In this document: one piece after another, positions 63,500 to 64,000 of the stretch
Layout of the letters: each line of letters opens with the position of its first letter
How positions within the stretch are numbered: position 1 is the stretch's first letter
Assembly: GCA_034926865.1 (NCBI GenBank)
Contig: JAYFQP010000010.1
Coordinates: 38,091 to 102,090, forward strand
Source: RGIG1902 sp034926865
GTDB lineage: Bacteria; Bacillota; Clostridia; Oscillospirales; Butyricicoccaceae
Length of the DNA: 64,000 bases
Direction of reading: 5' to 3'
Program-made: the position numbers and the translations under genes
The notes under the pieces: generated by a model
Database searches by the model: none
What the model saw: only the letters and a program-made list of their open reading frames with translations
What the model was told of the DNA's origin: nothing

Positions 63500-63529
63500 A
63501 TTATATAACAGAGCCCGACAACAAATCAA
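63500..63529 (-). promoter_or_regulatory. Promoter of the gltX...rlmH run
   Basis: On the minus strand: -35 TTGATT (63529-63524), an 18-base spacer, and a perfect -10 TATAAT (63505-63500), about 60 bases before gltX. I saw no T-box leader. The rest of the 316-base region to 63767 is AT-rich and should hold the divergent promoter of the next gene. Confidence 0.6.
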
Positions 63530-63767
63530 GGGCGTGGGGCAAAATAGGTTTTATGTATGCTTTTTGCCAGGTCATCATGTGGGAAAGCATTGTCATTTTA
63601 AAAATATTAAAAAGTTTACTACTAGTTTAACATTTTTTTGGGAACATATAGATATCAAATCGGTATAAAAACTGTTATTTGAAAATTTTCTGTTACTGAT
63701 TGTAGATTGCGCCGTTCTATTGTGCTATACTATAGCGGCTACAAAGATAAATTCCGGGAGAATAGTT

Positions 63768-64000
63768 ATGGGAAAACACGAAATGCCTAAAAAAAGAAAA
63801 AAATCCTCTTTTCGCAGAAAAGCGTTGCTCGTGATAATGCTTATGGTTATCGGCTTTTGCGCTTACACTATATGGGATATACTTCGTCCGCCTGAAATTG
63901 CCCCTCCGGCAGACACCAATGATGAAGTTGATCCCGTTACAACTGACAAGGACCCCACTCTTCCCACCGACACCTCTTCGCAGACAAAGACGCGCAAAAA
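63768..64000 (+). CDS. Membrane-anchored protein, N-terminal part (runs off the window)
   Basis: The frame opens at ATG 63768 after GGGAG and stays open to the end (77 codons seen). A basic cytoplasmic N-terminus (KKRKKSS, RRK) is followed by one membrane helix (about residues 20-38), then a Pro/Thr/Asp-rich extracellular linker. The layout resembles LytR-CpsA-Psr proteins or penicillin-binding-type anchors, but too little is visible to decide. Confidence 0.65.
   Translation, partial: MGKHEMPKKRKKSSFRRKALLVIMLMVIGFCAYTIWDILRPPEIAPPADTNDEVDPVTTDKDPTLPTDTSSQTKTRK

Noticed and set aside
63452..63767. T-box leader in front of gltX
   Set aside because: No T-box core (GGGTGG-type) or terminator/antiterminator pair seen; a plain promoter fits.
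1..64000. CRISPR arrays, tRNA or rRNA genes
   Set aside because: I looked for regularly spaced repeats, CCA-ended cloverleafs and rRNA landmarks and found none.

Overview
This window looks like a chromosomal segment of a Gram-positive, anaerobic, endospore-forming member of the Clostridia, probably of the Oscillospiraceae/Ruminococcaceae type. The evidence is a GerA-family spore-germination operon, several S-layer-homology (SLH) proteins, the WalRK two-component system with its YycH/YycI/YycJ partners, the Bacillus-like order glmU-prs-pth-mfd, an NfnAB ferredoxin:NADP+ transhydrogenase pair, and strong AGGAGG-type ribosome binding sites. I saw no rRNA or tRNA gene and no CRISPR array. The taxonomic placement is inference.

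Bases 1-15,000 are a surface-protein locus. Two giant paralogous proteins lie in tandem on the plus strand. The first is cut by the left window edge and ends in three SLH repeats. The second is complete, carries a signal peptide and a C-type lectin domain, and has no SLH anchor. Both contain long arrays of atrophied bacterial Ig-like repeats. On the minus strand follow a third SLH protein, a small LuxR-type regulator, and a polytopic membrane protein with a C-terminal LuxR helix-turn-helix.

Bases 15,100-19,650 hold a four-gene dlt-like operon on the minus strand, in the order adenylating ligase, acyl carrier protein, MBOAT acyltransferase, DltD/SGNH-like protein. It should move an activated acyl or aminoacyl group across the membrane onto a surface polymer. 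Two residues differ from true D-alanylation systems, so the substrate is open.

Bases about 19,700-24,950 are a decayed mobile element next to the 3' end of guaA. It contains a tyrosine integrase broken by two stops, a frameshift and a lost catalytic arginine. It also holds the 3' tail of what looks like a second integrase, a shredded polyvalent element protein, one membrane protein, and a small operon for an HMA-fold protein without metal-binding cysteines.

Bases 25,000-48,700 are mostly housekeeping: guaA, another SLH protein, a DnaD-type protein that runs into the N-terminal part of a helicase loader, a GlmU lacking its pyrophosphorylase motif, prs, pth, mfd, a PrsA-like lipoprotein, NAD(P)HX epimerase, nfnAB, typA, a gerA-type operon, a sugar nucleotidyltransferase, and a DUF3343 gene with an Fe-S aldo/keto reductase. 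Bases 48,800-63,500 form one long minus-strand run: gltX-glnS-nifS-thiI-cinA-nudF-walR-walK-yycH-yycI-murA-yycJ-rlmH. It links aminoacyl-tRNA supply, sulfur transfer to tRNA, cell-wall stress signalling and peptidoglycan precursor synthesis. A membrane-anchored protein starts at the right edge.
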